The position numbers were made by a program, and so were the translations under genes. DNA of 64,000 bases from Wyeomyia smithii. Taxonomy: Eukaryota; Arthropoda; Insecta; Diptera; Culicidae. This document shows, in pieces, positions 22,890 through 34,137 of this stretch. Below the pieces are notes generated by a model. That model saw nothing but the letters and a program-made list of their open reading frames with translations, did not search any database and was not told the DNA's origin. The first letter of the stretch is position 1, and the number at the start of each line of letters is the position of its first letter. The stretch spans positions 41,335,006-41,399,005 of the forward strand of contig NC_073694.1 in the NCBI RefSeq assembly GCF_029784165.1, given 5' to 3'.

Positions 22890-25356
22890 CAGAGCCGGAT
22901 TTAAGGGGGGGCCCAGGGGGCCCGGGCCCCGGGCCCTCACATTTTTGGGGCCCCCACAAAACGAGAAAAAGTTCTTTTCTCAATCAAAAATGAGATTCAA
23001 TCAAAAGTTCAATTTACAGTAAGAAAATTTGAACAGACCATTTCAATCTGAAACTTTCCTTCGGTGTTATTTTTTCGCGAGCGCCAATATCACAACCACA
23101 TCCATAAGATTTCACCTTCGATTCTCTTGGAATGACACACATTAACACACCATTTGATTCAAACCAGCGCGCATGGGAAATCAAGCAGGAAAGAAGATAA
23201 TCCACAAGTTTTTTTATACATTGCTGTTGATTCCGAAAATAAGTTTACCTGTCCGAATCAGGGATACTAGATTTGCGTTGCAAAATGCAGATTTTCAGAG
23301 TCCGTGTGCAGATTTTATTGACCTGCAGAAGTGTGTAGGGGTAAACAGGGTAAGACCGCCCTGCGGGGTAAGACCGCCCACTGTAGTTTTACTACCAAGT
23401 TATAAAATAATTGAAAAATTTCTTCAACGTGTCTATCACAGTATAATTACATAACATTTTGCACATTTTTCTGTTTTGATAGTGCGCGAACGGTCGCAGA
23501 AATAATCAAAAACAACCTTTCAGCTGGCAACCAGTCAATGCGCTATTGTTTTGCGGTAACGGGACTTAAGGTTTTTCTGTTTAAAAATCTATTGTTTTGT
23601 TCGTGAATATACGTTTAATCGTTTGCCTGAATCTATCTTCTTTCGGAAATATCAAAGGCCGTGAGAAATCTTGTAATTTTGACTACTTTTTCGGTCAAAT
23701 ATGAAAATGTTCCACTGGGGGTAAAGTCGCCCACTATACAAGGGGTAAAACCGCCACCTATACAACTGCTTGTTGTTTTACTTCAAGACCCGAATGCCTC
23801 GACACCACAAAGGAAATATTTACAGGATCAGTAAAACAACTTCAAGCCACATAAGACATTGATGTTAATCAACCATTTTCGATTTGGTTGAAGCTTTTCT
23901 AGTAATATATTTTAACAAGACTTATTTTTGAAAAAAGTAAACCTGTGTGAAAATGGTGTTAATGAACCAAAATAATTTTAGAGACATGACGGTTTGTTTG
24001 ATTGGTATGACGTCTCCGGCAGAATTGAAAATAGTAGTTTTTTACTTCCGAAAAAAATACACACTCTAAAAAAATTTAAAGAAAAGATATAAAAATAGAA
24101 TTAAAAATATATTTTTTTTTCAAATTTATTTGAAAAAATAAGTTTTTGCCTGTAAAATCTACAAAAGGTAAGCTAAAATTTTATGGTTGTTGGATCATGG
24201 AGTAATAGAAATATTAATAGCTAAATTTTTGTGAAGAATTTTTTTTTTGACGGTTTGTTTGGTGTATAGAGTCGTTGATAATTTTGTTCTTCAAAAAAAA
24301 ACATAGAAAATTGAAAATATAAATAAACGAAAGAATAATTATTAGTATTTTTCTATACATAATAAGTCTTCAAAAGAATTATACAGACAGGTTTGATGAG
24401 TTTTAAATTTTAGCTTAAAGATAGGTATATTATGAATTCAATATCTTGAAAACCCCCAATTCTGAAAAATCTATTTATTTTGAAAACCAAAAAAGTTACC
24501 GAAACATTGATCTGAACTTGAATAATCAGAAAACAAAATAAGTTGAAACTTAGAAATTTTTTTTTCAGATTTTTCACAGTGTATATTTTATTTAAAAAGA
24601 AAAAAAAAATACCATCCACAACTTTGTCAGAGACACTATACCGATAAAATCAACCGTTTCGGCCCTAAAAATATTGTTTATCCTCAAAAAATGGTGGGCG
24701 ATCTTACCCCGCTGGTGGGCGGGCTTACCCCGCATGAAAAAGATCTGCACATTTTCAATGAATTTTTAAAAATTGAAAAAAAAAAAACTGGAAAATAAAC
24801 AAAAATATTTCAGTTCTTATTTTTTAAATGCGGGTATTGAATAGAAGAACCTCTTAGCGAAGAAAAATGAAATTGCAGCCGCAACTTTTTTTTCTATAAA
24901 CAGAATTGCTCAAGGGGGCGGTCTTACCCCGCTTACCCCTAGTTTTTTCCTAGGTTTTTCAGATATCAAGAAAAAAATTCCGGATTTCGAGCAGTTGCAT
25001 ACATTTATTTATTTGAGCCTAATGATCTCGAACGCAACTGGAGAAAGATCTTTATCGAAGATGAAACTGATTGAAAATAGGTTGCGTACGACTATGAAGA
25101 GTGAAAGGCTGTCAAACTTAGCATTGTTAAGTTGAGAGTACAATATTCTGAAGGAGCTGAATGTTGATTATTCAATCAATAAGTTCTCTGCAAAAAAAAA
25201 AAAAACTCATAAGAAAAAATTCTAGCAAATTTTTGGTAACTTTTCAATGAGAAATAAGTGTTTTTAACTCGTACGATAGAAAAACGGGTTTGTTTTATTC
25301 TGGGGCCCCCACTGTAAACTGGGCCCCGGGCCCCCACAATCGTAAATCCGGCTCTG
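22890..25356 (+). mobile_element. hAT transposon remnant with 8-bp target duplication
   Basis: The inverted ends are CAGAGCCGGATTTAAGG at 22890 and AATCCGGCTCTG ending at 25356, each followed inward by GGGGGCCC-rich sequence. The perfect 8-bp duplication GATTCCCC lies at 22882-22889 and 25357-25364. Near the right end, 24962-25135 encodes the hAT dimerisation domain (PDFEQL, NATGERSLSKMKLIENRLRT, MKSERLSNLALLS), as in Zaphod/ZMYM-type hAT transposases. The N-terminal part of the transposase is missing. A TA-flanked element (23338-24939) splits it. Confidence 0.9.
23338..24939. mobile_element. TA-flanked element with GGGGTAAGACCGCCC ends, nested in the hAT
   Basis: Bounded by TA at 23336-23337 and 24940-24941. 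The left end GGGGTAAACAGGGTAAGACC matches the complement of the right end, GGGGTAAGCGGGGTAAGACC. The motif GGGGTAAGACCGCCCAC or close variants recurs inside at about 23370, 23718, 23742, 24692 and 24715, in both orientations. About 1.6 kb long. A short piece near 23795 (MPRHHKGNIYRISK) weakly resembles the start of a pogo-type DNA-binding domain. I treat it as a Tc1/mariner/pogo-superfamily relative without intact transposase. Confidence 0.8.
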
Positions 25357-25496
25357 GATTCCCCCTGCAGTTCGTAAAATGGTCTATTGTCGAAATATTT
25401 TTCATGAAATAAAGGTGTCTAGCCCCTAGACAAAACAAAGGTTTGGATCACCGCTAAAAATGCTCTTGTCGGACTCATTTCGAAAAGGCCAAAAAC

Positions 25497-25513
25497 TATC
25501 GATATAATCGATA
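25497..25513. promoter_or_regulatory. DREF-type sites (TATCGATA) upstream of FANCM
   Basis: A perfect TATCGATA lies at 25497-25504 and a near-copy AATCGATA at 25506-25513, about 140 bp before the FANCM start codon. TATCGATA is the established Drosophila DNA replication-related element bound by DREF, common in replication and repair gene promoters. Function in this species is inferred. Confidence 0.6.
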
Positions 25514-25646
25514 TTCATGGCAACAACGTCAACAACATGTTCGCCTTCTCTTTCGGTTGATAAAATAACATAATCCTGTTTAGTCTTGTATGTAAATCGT
25601 GTTGAAATGTCTACTAGTGTTTTATTTTCAATTTAGTGCAAACATC

Positions 25647-28600
25647 ATGGACGATTCAGTACCCCGGGGAATCTTGAATGCCACAAGCTACTCGTTGGGT
25701 GATAACTCAAATGCAGTCGATGACGGAGCATTCGATGAGAGTGAAATCTGTGACGACGAGGTCCTGCAGCAGCTACTGGATAAACCGTTTTCGCAGCTTG
25801 TTGATGGTATGCAACTTCGGCGGAATGATCGCTATGCAGGGTTTGATAATAACGCCGGTAGCAGTTGGATTTATCCCACAAACTATCCGGTGCGAAAGTA
25901 TCAGTTCTCTATCAGTCAAGTGTCCTTGTTTCAAAATACTTTGGTGGTACTGCCAACCGGACTTGGAAAGACGTTCATTGCGGCCGTTGTAATGTACAAC
26001 TTCTATCGGTGGTATCCCACAGGGAAAGTAATTTTCATGGCCCCAACGAGGCCCCTGGTGGCGCAGCAAATTGAAGCTTGTTACAAAATTATGGGAATCC
26101 CAAAAGAGGATACAATAGAAATGACCGGAAAGCAGCAGAAAAAAAATCGGAGCAGCTTGTGGAGAGAGAAACGAGTGTTTTTTGCCACTCCGCAGGTTAG
26201 CTTCAGTATGCTTTTTTTATGATTGTTTCTATGAAAATACTCTCTTACTTTGTAGGTCGTTCAAGCGGATATCAACAATCCAGAAATAGAGTTTCCTATA
26301 AAAAATATAAAACTTATTGTAATTGATGAAGCTCACAAGGCAAAGGGACACTATGCGTTTGTTGAGGTTGTCAAAGGAGTGGCGGACAGTAATAAAAGTT
26401 TTCGTGTGCTAGCTCTTTCTGCTACACCCGGTCGTACGTTACAAGATGTAGCCGAAATTGTGCGGAATCTTTTGATTTCCCACATTGAAGTTCGATGGGA
26501 AAACTCGATAGACGTCTCTCCGTATACCTTTCGAAAGAACATAAATACGGTTGTAATTCCTCTCGGGCCGAAGTTAACGAAAATACGCGACGAATATATA
26601 CGTTTGGTTGATCCGTACGTACGGCGGTTGCTGGACGCGAACGTGCTTTACGGTCATGCCGGGTCTCTGAATAGTGGATGGCTGATGCATCAGCGCAAAC
26701 GTTTCCAGGCGGATTGTCTCATCAATAGGCCAGCCAATTATAGCGCGATCAATTCCGATTTTTCTGCCTGTATGAGCCTGTATCACGGCATGGAACTGCT
26801 GATCCGTCATGGGGTTCGTGCGTTTCTGAATTATTTCGATCATGACGATAGCAACAAGGAGAAATACTTCGTCTTGCTGGATCCACATCTTAGGGTGTTT
26901 TTGAGTGAATTGCGGGAAGAGTACGACTCGAATCCACTGGTCGTTGGTAATAGTAACGTGTGTGCAATGCCTAACGGAGTGGTGCCCGCCATCGCAGCCG
27001 GCAAGAATTTCGACTATGGTCACCCGAAGTTCGACATTTTGAGGCGACGTTTAAATGATCATTTTCAGGTAATTGATACAAACTATCGTGAGAGTAAGGT
27101 TTGAGTAATCTTTTATTTTACTAAGTAGAATCATCCTGAGTCTAAAGTGATTGTGTTCTCTGAATTTCGCGATTCGGTGGCAATGATTCATCAACTATTG
27201 TTACAAAGTCGTCCTATTGTAAGACCTAAGTGTATAGTTGGTAAGGATTTGTAAATGGCTAATACGTAAAAAACATTTTGAATACAATTTACATTTACAC
27301 AGGTCAAGGTGGAACAGGCTCAAGTGCACCTCTGCGAGCTGTGACACAAAAAGAGCAAATCGCAGCCATGAAGGATTTTCGTACTGGTAAATTCAACACC
27401 CTAATCGCAACCTGCGTAGTCGAGGAAGGACTCGATGTCGGCGAGGTGGATTTGATTGTGTGCTTCGACATATCCAAGAACCATACTCGCTTTGTGCAAC
27501 GTATCGGAAGAACGGGTCGAAAGCGTGTCGGACGAGCGCTGATTTTGGTTACGGAAGGTAAGGAGCACGAAACACTGAAAGAAGTTCTAGCTACGAAAGA
27601 TAAAACCAATCAGCAGTTGGCGAAAAGTAAGGACATTTTGAACGCACTTTATCGACAGTCTCCCCGAATGATACCACCGGAGTTTGATCCAAAATGTGTC
27701 GAGACATTTATTAAGATTCCGGATGAATCGGCCGATGTGGCTGACCAATCGAAAAAGCGAAAGCGGCGTACGGAACAGGAGAATGATGCGTCGGAAGTAG
27801 AAGCAAAAACCCCTAAAAGAACACGGTCGAAACGAAAAACGGATGAAGCAGTACGCGGTACTCAAGACGTGAGAAATTATTTTCGTAAAATCGATACAGA
27901 TTTGGATGCGAGCGAGAAGCTTGTTTTCTGTACTCCTCCAAAGGATACTTCAACGGACTCGGGAAACAATACGAACACAAGTTTCAAAGTACCGGTTGAT
28001 GCTTCGATTCGTTTGGGTAAATCTGAAGAAGAGGAAGCGATTGAAAACATATTGAAACCATTACTACGCCACAAAGCCAGATTGGGCCGGGAAAGGTACC
28101 TTAACGATCGTAAGCTATTGAAATTATTTCCGCAAAAAGAAGCCTGTAGCTCGGTTTTATGTCCTAATCCACTGAAGAAATTGTTCTACGAAGCCAACAT
28201 AGACAAGGTAAGGACGATGGTGGAGAAAAGCAACAATTTGGGGTCGATTCTTGATGATATTGATGATGTGGTCATTCTGAATGACGAGGGAGATTGCTTG
28301 AACTCAGAGCTGCGAACCGTAGAAAGCATTTTTGGAGGTAGTGATGCTCTGAAAGATCGACTTGACTATATGCATGATTATCAAGTCGTCACCCAGCGAA
28401 TGAGAACCCAAAGAGAGACCGAATCAAAGATTTCTGGAGAAATCGGCAGCACTCAAATATCGACATTCAATGAGCTTTTCGAGAAATTTTCAACCTATGG
28501 TATTCATACGAAATGTTCACCGAAAAAAGATAACAATCTTCCAGATAAATCAGCTTCCCCTGCTGAGTTAAGTACGTCGAATCTGTTCGACTCACAGTTC

Positions 28601-30715
28601 TACCTTCCGTCCGTAATCGAACAGAATGACTCCAGCTATGTCCCTCCGGAGCCACCACCGGTAAAGCACAAAACTCCGATACGTCGCGTAAAATCTAAAT
28701 CGCGATTAGACGAGTTAATTAAAAGTGAAAAACGGACACCCGCGAACATCGCCAACAGTCCTTTGCTGCGAGCCTTCAATCGTTCTATCCAGAAGGCTAA
28801 AAACTCTGATTTTGCATCACCAATTTCCAGCCGTCAGCAGTCGAAAGACTTATCCTTCCAAATGGTTCTAGAATATTTTGAATTGCGTTCGCTGGAGCAG
28901 GTATTCGAAGAATCGCAAGTTGAGGCACAACCGCCTAGATTCGGAGATCGCTTGGAACAGGTTGAGAACAACGACGAACTCGAAACGGGACACATAGCTG
29001 AACTCAGCAAAAGCCTCTTTGATTGCAATGAGCTGGACTTAGAAGCACAAGAGGCTGCCTTCTTGGCAAATGATTTCAGCCGTGAAGAGCCTGCTAAACT
29101 TGAAGCAACTTTACCGAAAGAGGATTTGGATACCTCACCAAGACCGCTAACACCGCAAGACATTCCAATAGATGATTTTCTAAGAGCTTTTTCGGATGAT
29201 GAATCGCCAGTGAAACCAACTTGTTCAGCAAAAAGTCAAACCCAAAGCAGGAAAGCACTTAATCTAGACATCGAACAGTTTCTAGAAGACCTGAATGAAA
29301 ATGCAATGGACAATCCGACAAATGGTAAGGCAAGTAGCGAGGAAATCATTCCCAACTCACAGGATGCAGGCGTGATTGAATCAGCAGCGTCAATGGTGTG
29401 TGATAAAAATTTAGACATCGGAAACCTCGAAGATCTTTTCGCCGATAGCGAGGATGACTTGTTTGTTGGTGACAGCGTGCACTCAAACCAAAACGAATGC
29501 AACGGTGATGAATCCGACAAAACGGTTGATTACGATATGAATGAGATTCGACCCCGGCAGGAGAAAACCCCTGAGACAATAAGTCGACAGAAAAAAGTTT
29601 CTGACGAGGTGCACTCTACGACTCCCGTATCCAGCAAAAACAATTCACTCTCAAAATGCGAAGAACGATCACCATCGATGTTGAGAAAAAAAATTAACTT
29701 CTCTCGACTGCGACTAACGAAGCCTGAAGAGGGTAGTAAATTAGAGGTGAATTCTGCTCCGGTTGTACGAGAAAATTCCACGCTGCGTACGACTCAACCG
29801 AACTTCTTTGCATCTTGCCAACCTGCCCAGGTCGGTGGTGTAAGACAGGAACTTGTCAGTCGATTCAGCTTTCAACGAAAACTTGTCTCACCCAACTGTA
29901 GCATTCCTGCCGATTCATCCGCAATCTTTCCGAGGGCAAAACGGAAAGCCATCGTCAGCAGTGACTCCGACGAAAATGAAGTCTTTCAAACGGCTAGATC
30001 GGTAGGTGTTTAATAAAAAAAAAAGTTTTTCTATTTCATTATTTCCTTTAAAATTTCTAGAGAGTCCAATCATCGTCGGAGATGGAAAAGTCGAACCGAT
30101 TTCCAGCTCATCGAAAAAAGCAAAGACGAAGGAACAATGGAAATCCGTATCTGCTGAGCCAGGCGGAAGTATCCGACGAGGAGGACGATAGCCACGAGGA
30201 AGACGACGAGGAAGAAGACGATTCCATCATTAATAATGATCCAGTGGAAAACGACGCAGTCGATATGAGAGCCAAATATTTGCAGTCCGTCAGGTGAGTG
30301 TAAACTATTGAATCGATTGGTTGTGGAATAACTGAAACTTTTTGATTCCCTTAGGAGTCCCCTGAGTCGTGGTGCATTCAAGATTCCAGTGGCTCCATCG
30401 CGACAAATGAACCTGTCCGATATCTACTCCCAGCTGCCGAATGAACACGAACAGGATCAGTCCAGGTTTCATGAAGATTCTTTCGTTGTGCACGAAAGTG
30501 ATGAGCACGAGGTGGAATCCGAACTGGATGAACTAGAACGAGCCGAAGCTATTCTGCGGGAACGACGGCGGGCGAAGCGGAGAGGGAAATCGTCATCGCT
30601 TCCGGTGGGAAAGCGAAGAAGAAAAATTATACAAAGCGATCAGAGTTCTGATGAAGGGCACGAGATAAAGGCCTTCCGTCGGCAGATGCTGTCTGGTTCG
30701 GATGAGTCGCATTGA
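25647..30715 (+). CDS. FANCM: Fanconi anaemia group M helicase (FANCM)
   Basis: Six exons (25647-26195, 26256-27068, 27129-27240, 27303-30001, 30061-30293, 30355-30715) with GT-AG introns of 59-62 bp and matching phases give 1588 aa. This is an SF2 DNA translocase of the FANCM/Mph1/Hef family that remodels stalled forks and Holliday junctions in the nucleus. Motifs visible: Walker A PTGLGKT at residues 103-109, DEAH at 207-210, SATPG near 230, the linker HPKFDILRR, then ATCVVEEGLDVGEVDLIVCFD and motif VI QRIGRTGR at 557-564. The long fourth exon is low in similarity and serine/acid-rich, as in other FANCMs. The C-terminus contains basic and acidic blocks (SQAEVSDEEDD) but no ERCC4 nuclease or HhH domain. 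The start follows a possible acceptor (AATTTAG) at 25635. Confidence 0.93.
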
Positions 30716-31979
30716 ACTGCCGGTGCCATATGAGAACAATCTGTGTTATATTTATTTAGAGAATAGATTATGGTCATCATTCTATTTTATCGGAACTAGG
30801 AACTTGTTGAAATATAAAAACTTGTTGAAAACGCTTTCGATCTGAAAGAACGTTAGATGGGCTAGTGAAGTCCTTCACCCTAAATACTCATTTAATCTTT
30901 AAGAAACCCATTTTTGGACAAATTTTAAAACATTAGATGTTGATTTTACTCATGGAAGGTAATTCGACTCTTTGGGTGTCGTTTTAAAGGTGAAAGCGCG
31001 CAGCTCCGATTTAAACCCGGCATATCCAGGATTATTTTTCCGAAGACAACTTCATCATGTGGCTGGACATGTTCCACTTCTCAAGAAGGAAATAAACTTC
31101 TGGTTTATCTTTAATTCTGGTTTCGTCCTCTCACACGATTTTGAGGCAGCCAGGGGAACAGATGTTCCTTCCACGAGCTTGAGCTCCAGGTGCCGCATTA
31201 ACAGTCCCCCCACCGAAGGAATTGTTTTGGCTTCATCCGAGTATTAAGTCTGAGGCAGTGACATGTCTAGCCAAAGACTGTCTGCATTGCTCGGATCCAC
31301 TCAAGGTGGTTCCTGTGGTAAAATGGAATGTTAAACTTCATGAATTTTAATCGGGATGGATGTGAAATATCGAGACGTTGCCCTAGACTTGGCCCAATGG
31401 TGAAGTGTTCAGAGAGTTCGACGATACAAACACCAGGCACCGATCGAATCTTGCACATCGAAGGCTAAGCCTCGTATCCAGGTCACGCCTTCACCCCAAT
31501 CATCGCATTTTTGTCGCATACTCCGGAAGCAGACTCATTACCAGTGAACATCTCGTAAACTCAACACCAACTAACGAGGGAGGATTAGCCCTTTTCACAA
31601 ACACGTCATCGCATTTTCCGGGACGCACTACGAATGGACCATAATCCATCCAACGCAGTCGTGCCCTGCAGCCTGCGTCAACACATCCGTCCCGGCCTTA
31701 CGGGAAGGTGTCATTTCAGGTAAGTACCATTATTCCAGTATCCTTCGAGTCCTGATTTGCCTTTCTATACCAGCATCAACCACGGCCCATTAGACGATAT
31801 TCACAAAACATCGTCAAGTCCAACTTGGACAGCCGCAAACTTATTTGTAGTTGAGCCTCTCTGTACACCAGTTTACAGTTTCCGGGACGCACGAACCAAT
31901 GCATTGTGGAAGATCTTAACCCACTTATCGCAGTCGCGCCTTGCTGTCAGCGTCAACACAGCCCGTCCCTGTTGTTGAT
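30716..31979. other. repeat-derived stretch downstream of FANCM
   Basis: Contains the FANCM 3' UTR at first. Two diverged copies of one sequence (31618-31697 and 31883-31968, both with TTCCGGGACGCAC, GTGCC or GCGCC, and GTCAACACA.CCGTCCC) look like the 5' UTR of the LINE that follows. At about 31203 the minus strand shows GGTGGGGGGAC followed by TGTTAATGCG, like a polypurine tract next to an LTR start, but no retroviral-type coding precedes it. Confidence 0.4.
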
Positions 31980-32690
31980 ATCGGGGAGGGAGTCTTCCAC
32001 CGTGCCTCGCCAGAACGTCAGAGGCCTACGTACAAAAAGCATACGTACCAAAAGCGTACATACGACCTTCGATTAGGTCTCTCCAGTTGCGACTACGATG
32101 CTCTGGTTTTGACTGAAACATGGCTTTGGCCGGATATCCCAGACTACGAGCTCTCCAAGGACTAACAAATCTTCCGATGTGACCGCAATGAGACTTCAAG
32201 TCATCTATGATCTATCCAGAGAAGATATCATATCACCACAGTACCCTTATTTTGTTTCATGATTGTGACATACTTGAGCAGGTTGTTGTCCAGATTCAGC
32301 CTACGTCTAGTCCATAGGTGTACAAGATGCATACTTCAGCTGTATGGAACAACGTTGAGATGTCTACGAACGATGACATCGTCTTGACACTGGGCGATTA
32401 CAATTCACCCGACTTCTATTGGAACTTCGACGAGGATATCAAAGGATATCTGATTCGAATGCATCAACCGAGCAACAGGAAACTCTCGTGGAAGAAATGC
32501 TTGCAAACGGCTTGAGTCAGGTCAATTCATATGTGTTGCAGGGACCACCCCAGCTGCGACAAGCGTTACCCAAAACGCAATTACCATCCGTTAGAGTGAT
32601 AGACGTCTGGATGGGCTATGTCATCGTAAGCGTAATAATAATGACACTCTGACATCCGCATTGCACAAGTACACATGTCCTATTTGCAGT
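31980..32690 (+). mobile_element. Jockey/I-like LINE fragment (endonuclease domain)
   Basis: Broken plus-strand frames resemble the apurinic endonuclease of Jockey-type non-LTR retrotransposons. RQNVRGLRTK lies near 32012 and LSSCDYDALVLTETWLWPDI at 32081-32140. IFRCDRN follows, then DDIVLTLGDYNSPDFYWNFD at 32371-32430. Stops and frameshifts are frequent and no reverse transcriptase follows. An inactive 5' piece. Confidence 0.8.
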
Positions 32691-32932
32691 GGCGTCGGGT
32701 CCACCTATGCAACATGTGCACTGCACAGGTACCCTATTCCCTGATATTCGAGCATATGCAATCATCGAAATATTACAACCTACTAAAACAAGTAAGCATA
32801 CTAGCGAAACCCTTCAATTCAAAGCATTAAACACTTTGGTTTGTTTTTTTTTTTTCATTTGAGGAAAAAGAACTTGAATAAATGTTTGGTGCACATGTGA
32901 CGAAAACAGCCACGCGACGCCTCTGCCTATTT
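32691..32932. other. left part of the gypsy LTR region or flank
   Basis: Non-coding sequence between the LINE fragment and the hAT. It may belong to the gypsy LTR that continues right of the hAT. Confidence 0.3.
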
Positions 32933-32940
32933 GTTATATC

Positions 32941-34129
32941 CATAGGCGCAACTACGGGGGGGCTACAGCCCCCCTAGCAAGTTTTAAGCCCCCCCTAGAA
33001 TTTCCCAGAGAATAATTGTAGTCAATATAAATACATTCCATACTTCTTATCAGAGCATCGAAATCAACACAAATTGAGATGTCATCATTCATTGGCTGAG
33101 AACTAGTACTGTACCCAAGATTGATTCTCAAACCTCGCTCTCTTACTTACCTTACCAATAAGACGAGAGCCGTGGTGGCTCGTGCTGTATCAAGGAGTTG
33201 TTGCCATGCTGCTCGGTTTTGGGCTGTGTTTCGCCAGTTCCCCAGACGTCTCATCACCCGCAAGTCTCTTTCGATCTGGTCGAGCCATCGTGCACGCTGC
33301 GCCCCGTAGTCCTGAACAGGGTTGCTGAAGAGAAGTGATTTCACAGGATCATCGTCCAACATCCCTACGACGCGACCGGCCCACCGCAACCTATTGACTT
33401 TCGCCAGGTGTGCAACGGGGTTCTCTACAAGCAGCGCGTGCTGTTCATGGTTCATGCACTGTCGCCATTATGTATATGTAACGAGCTTCTAATCGTCGTC
33501 CTTATTTCGTCACTAGATCATTGCGGGTAATTTCGGTTCGTTTTCAATTCTATGCTGCTTTACTGCGGCTGCGATACCTAGTCTCGCGACGGAGCCGCCG
33601 TCTTGGGTGTAGAGGTGAGACACCGCATTTCATAGTTCACCGTCCGTTCCGGATCAGTCGCTGTTTGAACCGCCCTTATCCTGGAAAACAGACGCTCAGA
33701 CAAGTTGCTCTCCAAGGAGAACAAATACCGCTTCCCTGTCAGCGACCAAGTTCACACCGGTTCACCAATCTTCTCTTGGTTGCTCGTATTTCAGTCGGTT
33801 CCACGTGGAGTTAGGAATATGGCATTATGCCTTGGACCACACTGGGATCCTTTTTATGCCGACTAGCACTGGTGTACTGCCGGTACGCACTGCCCAGCCG
33901 TTTACCAAATCTAGTTCTCCTCAATATCGAATCAGTGTCAGCTGAAAGAGGTGGTCAAGATATTCAATACATCTTCGGAGATTTATTCCCGATTGAAGTG
34001 ATTTTGTCTTCTGTTACGACACTATGTTATGCGTTTTTGAATAGGCGCATTGTAACTCTTTTTTCTATTTTTTAAATGAAATGTTTGAAAACTAGCCCCC
34101 CCTAGAAATTTTCCTTAGTTGCGCCCATG
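32941..34129. mobile_element. hAT-type element with 8-bp target duplication
   Basis: Ends are CATAGGCGCAACTACGG at 32941 and, on the complement, CATGGGCGCAACTAAGG from 34129. The perfect 8-bp duplication GTTATATC lies at 32933-32940 and 34130-34137. Runs of GGGGGG and AGCCCCCCCTAG lie just inside both ends. No transposase is present; it carries an RTE-like LINE 3' tail in minus orientation. About 1.19 kb. Confidence 0.88.
33134..33460 (-). mobile_element. RTE-like LINE 3' tail
   Basis: The minus-strand frame has the conserved C-terminal tail of mosquito RTE/JAM1-like reverse transcriptases: NHEQHALLVENPVAHLAKVN, LRWAGRVVGM, RARWLDQIERDLRVM, NWRNTAQNRAAWQQLLDTAR. It ends in a short TAAGG/TAAG tail. 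The same tail is found at 36830-37095 (plus). Confidence 0.8.
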
Positions 34130-34137
34130 GTTATATC

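Noticed and set aside
31195..31225. Polypurine tract plus LTR start (GGTGGGGGGAC, TGTTAATGCG) on the minus strand
   Set aside because: No retroelement coding sequence precedes it and no second LTR was found, so it is only suggestive.
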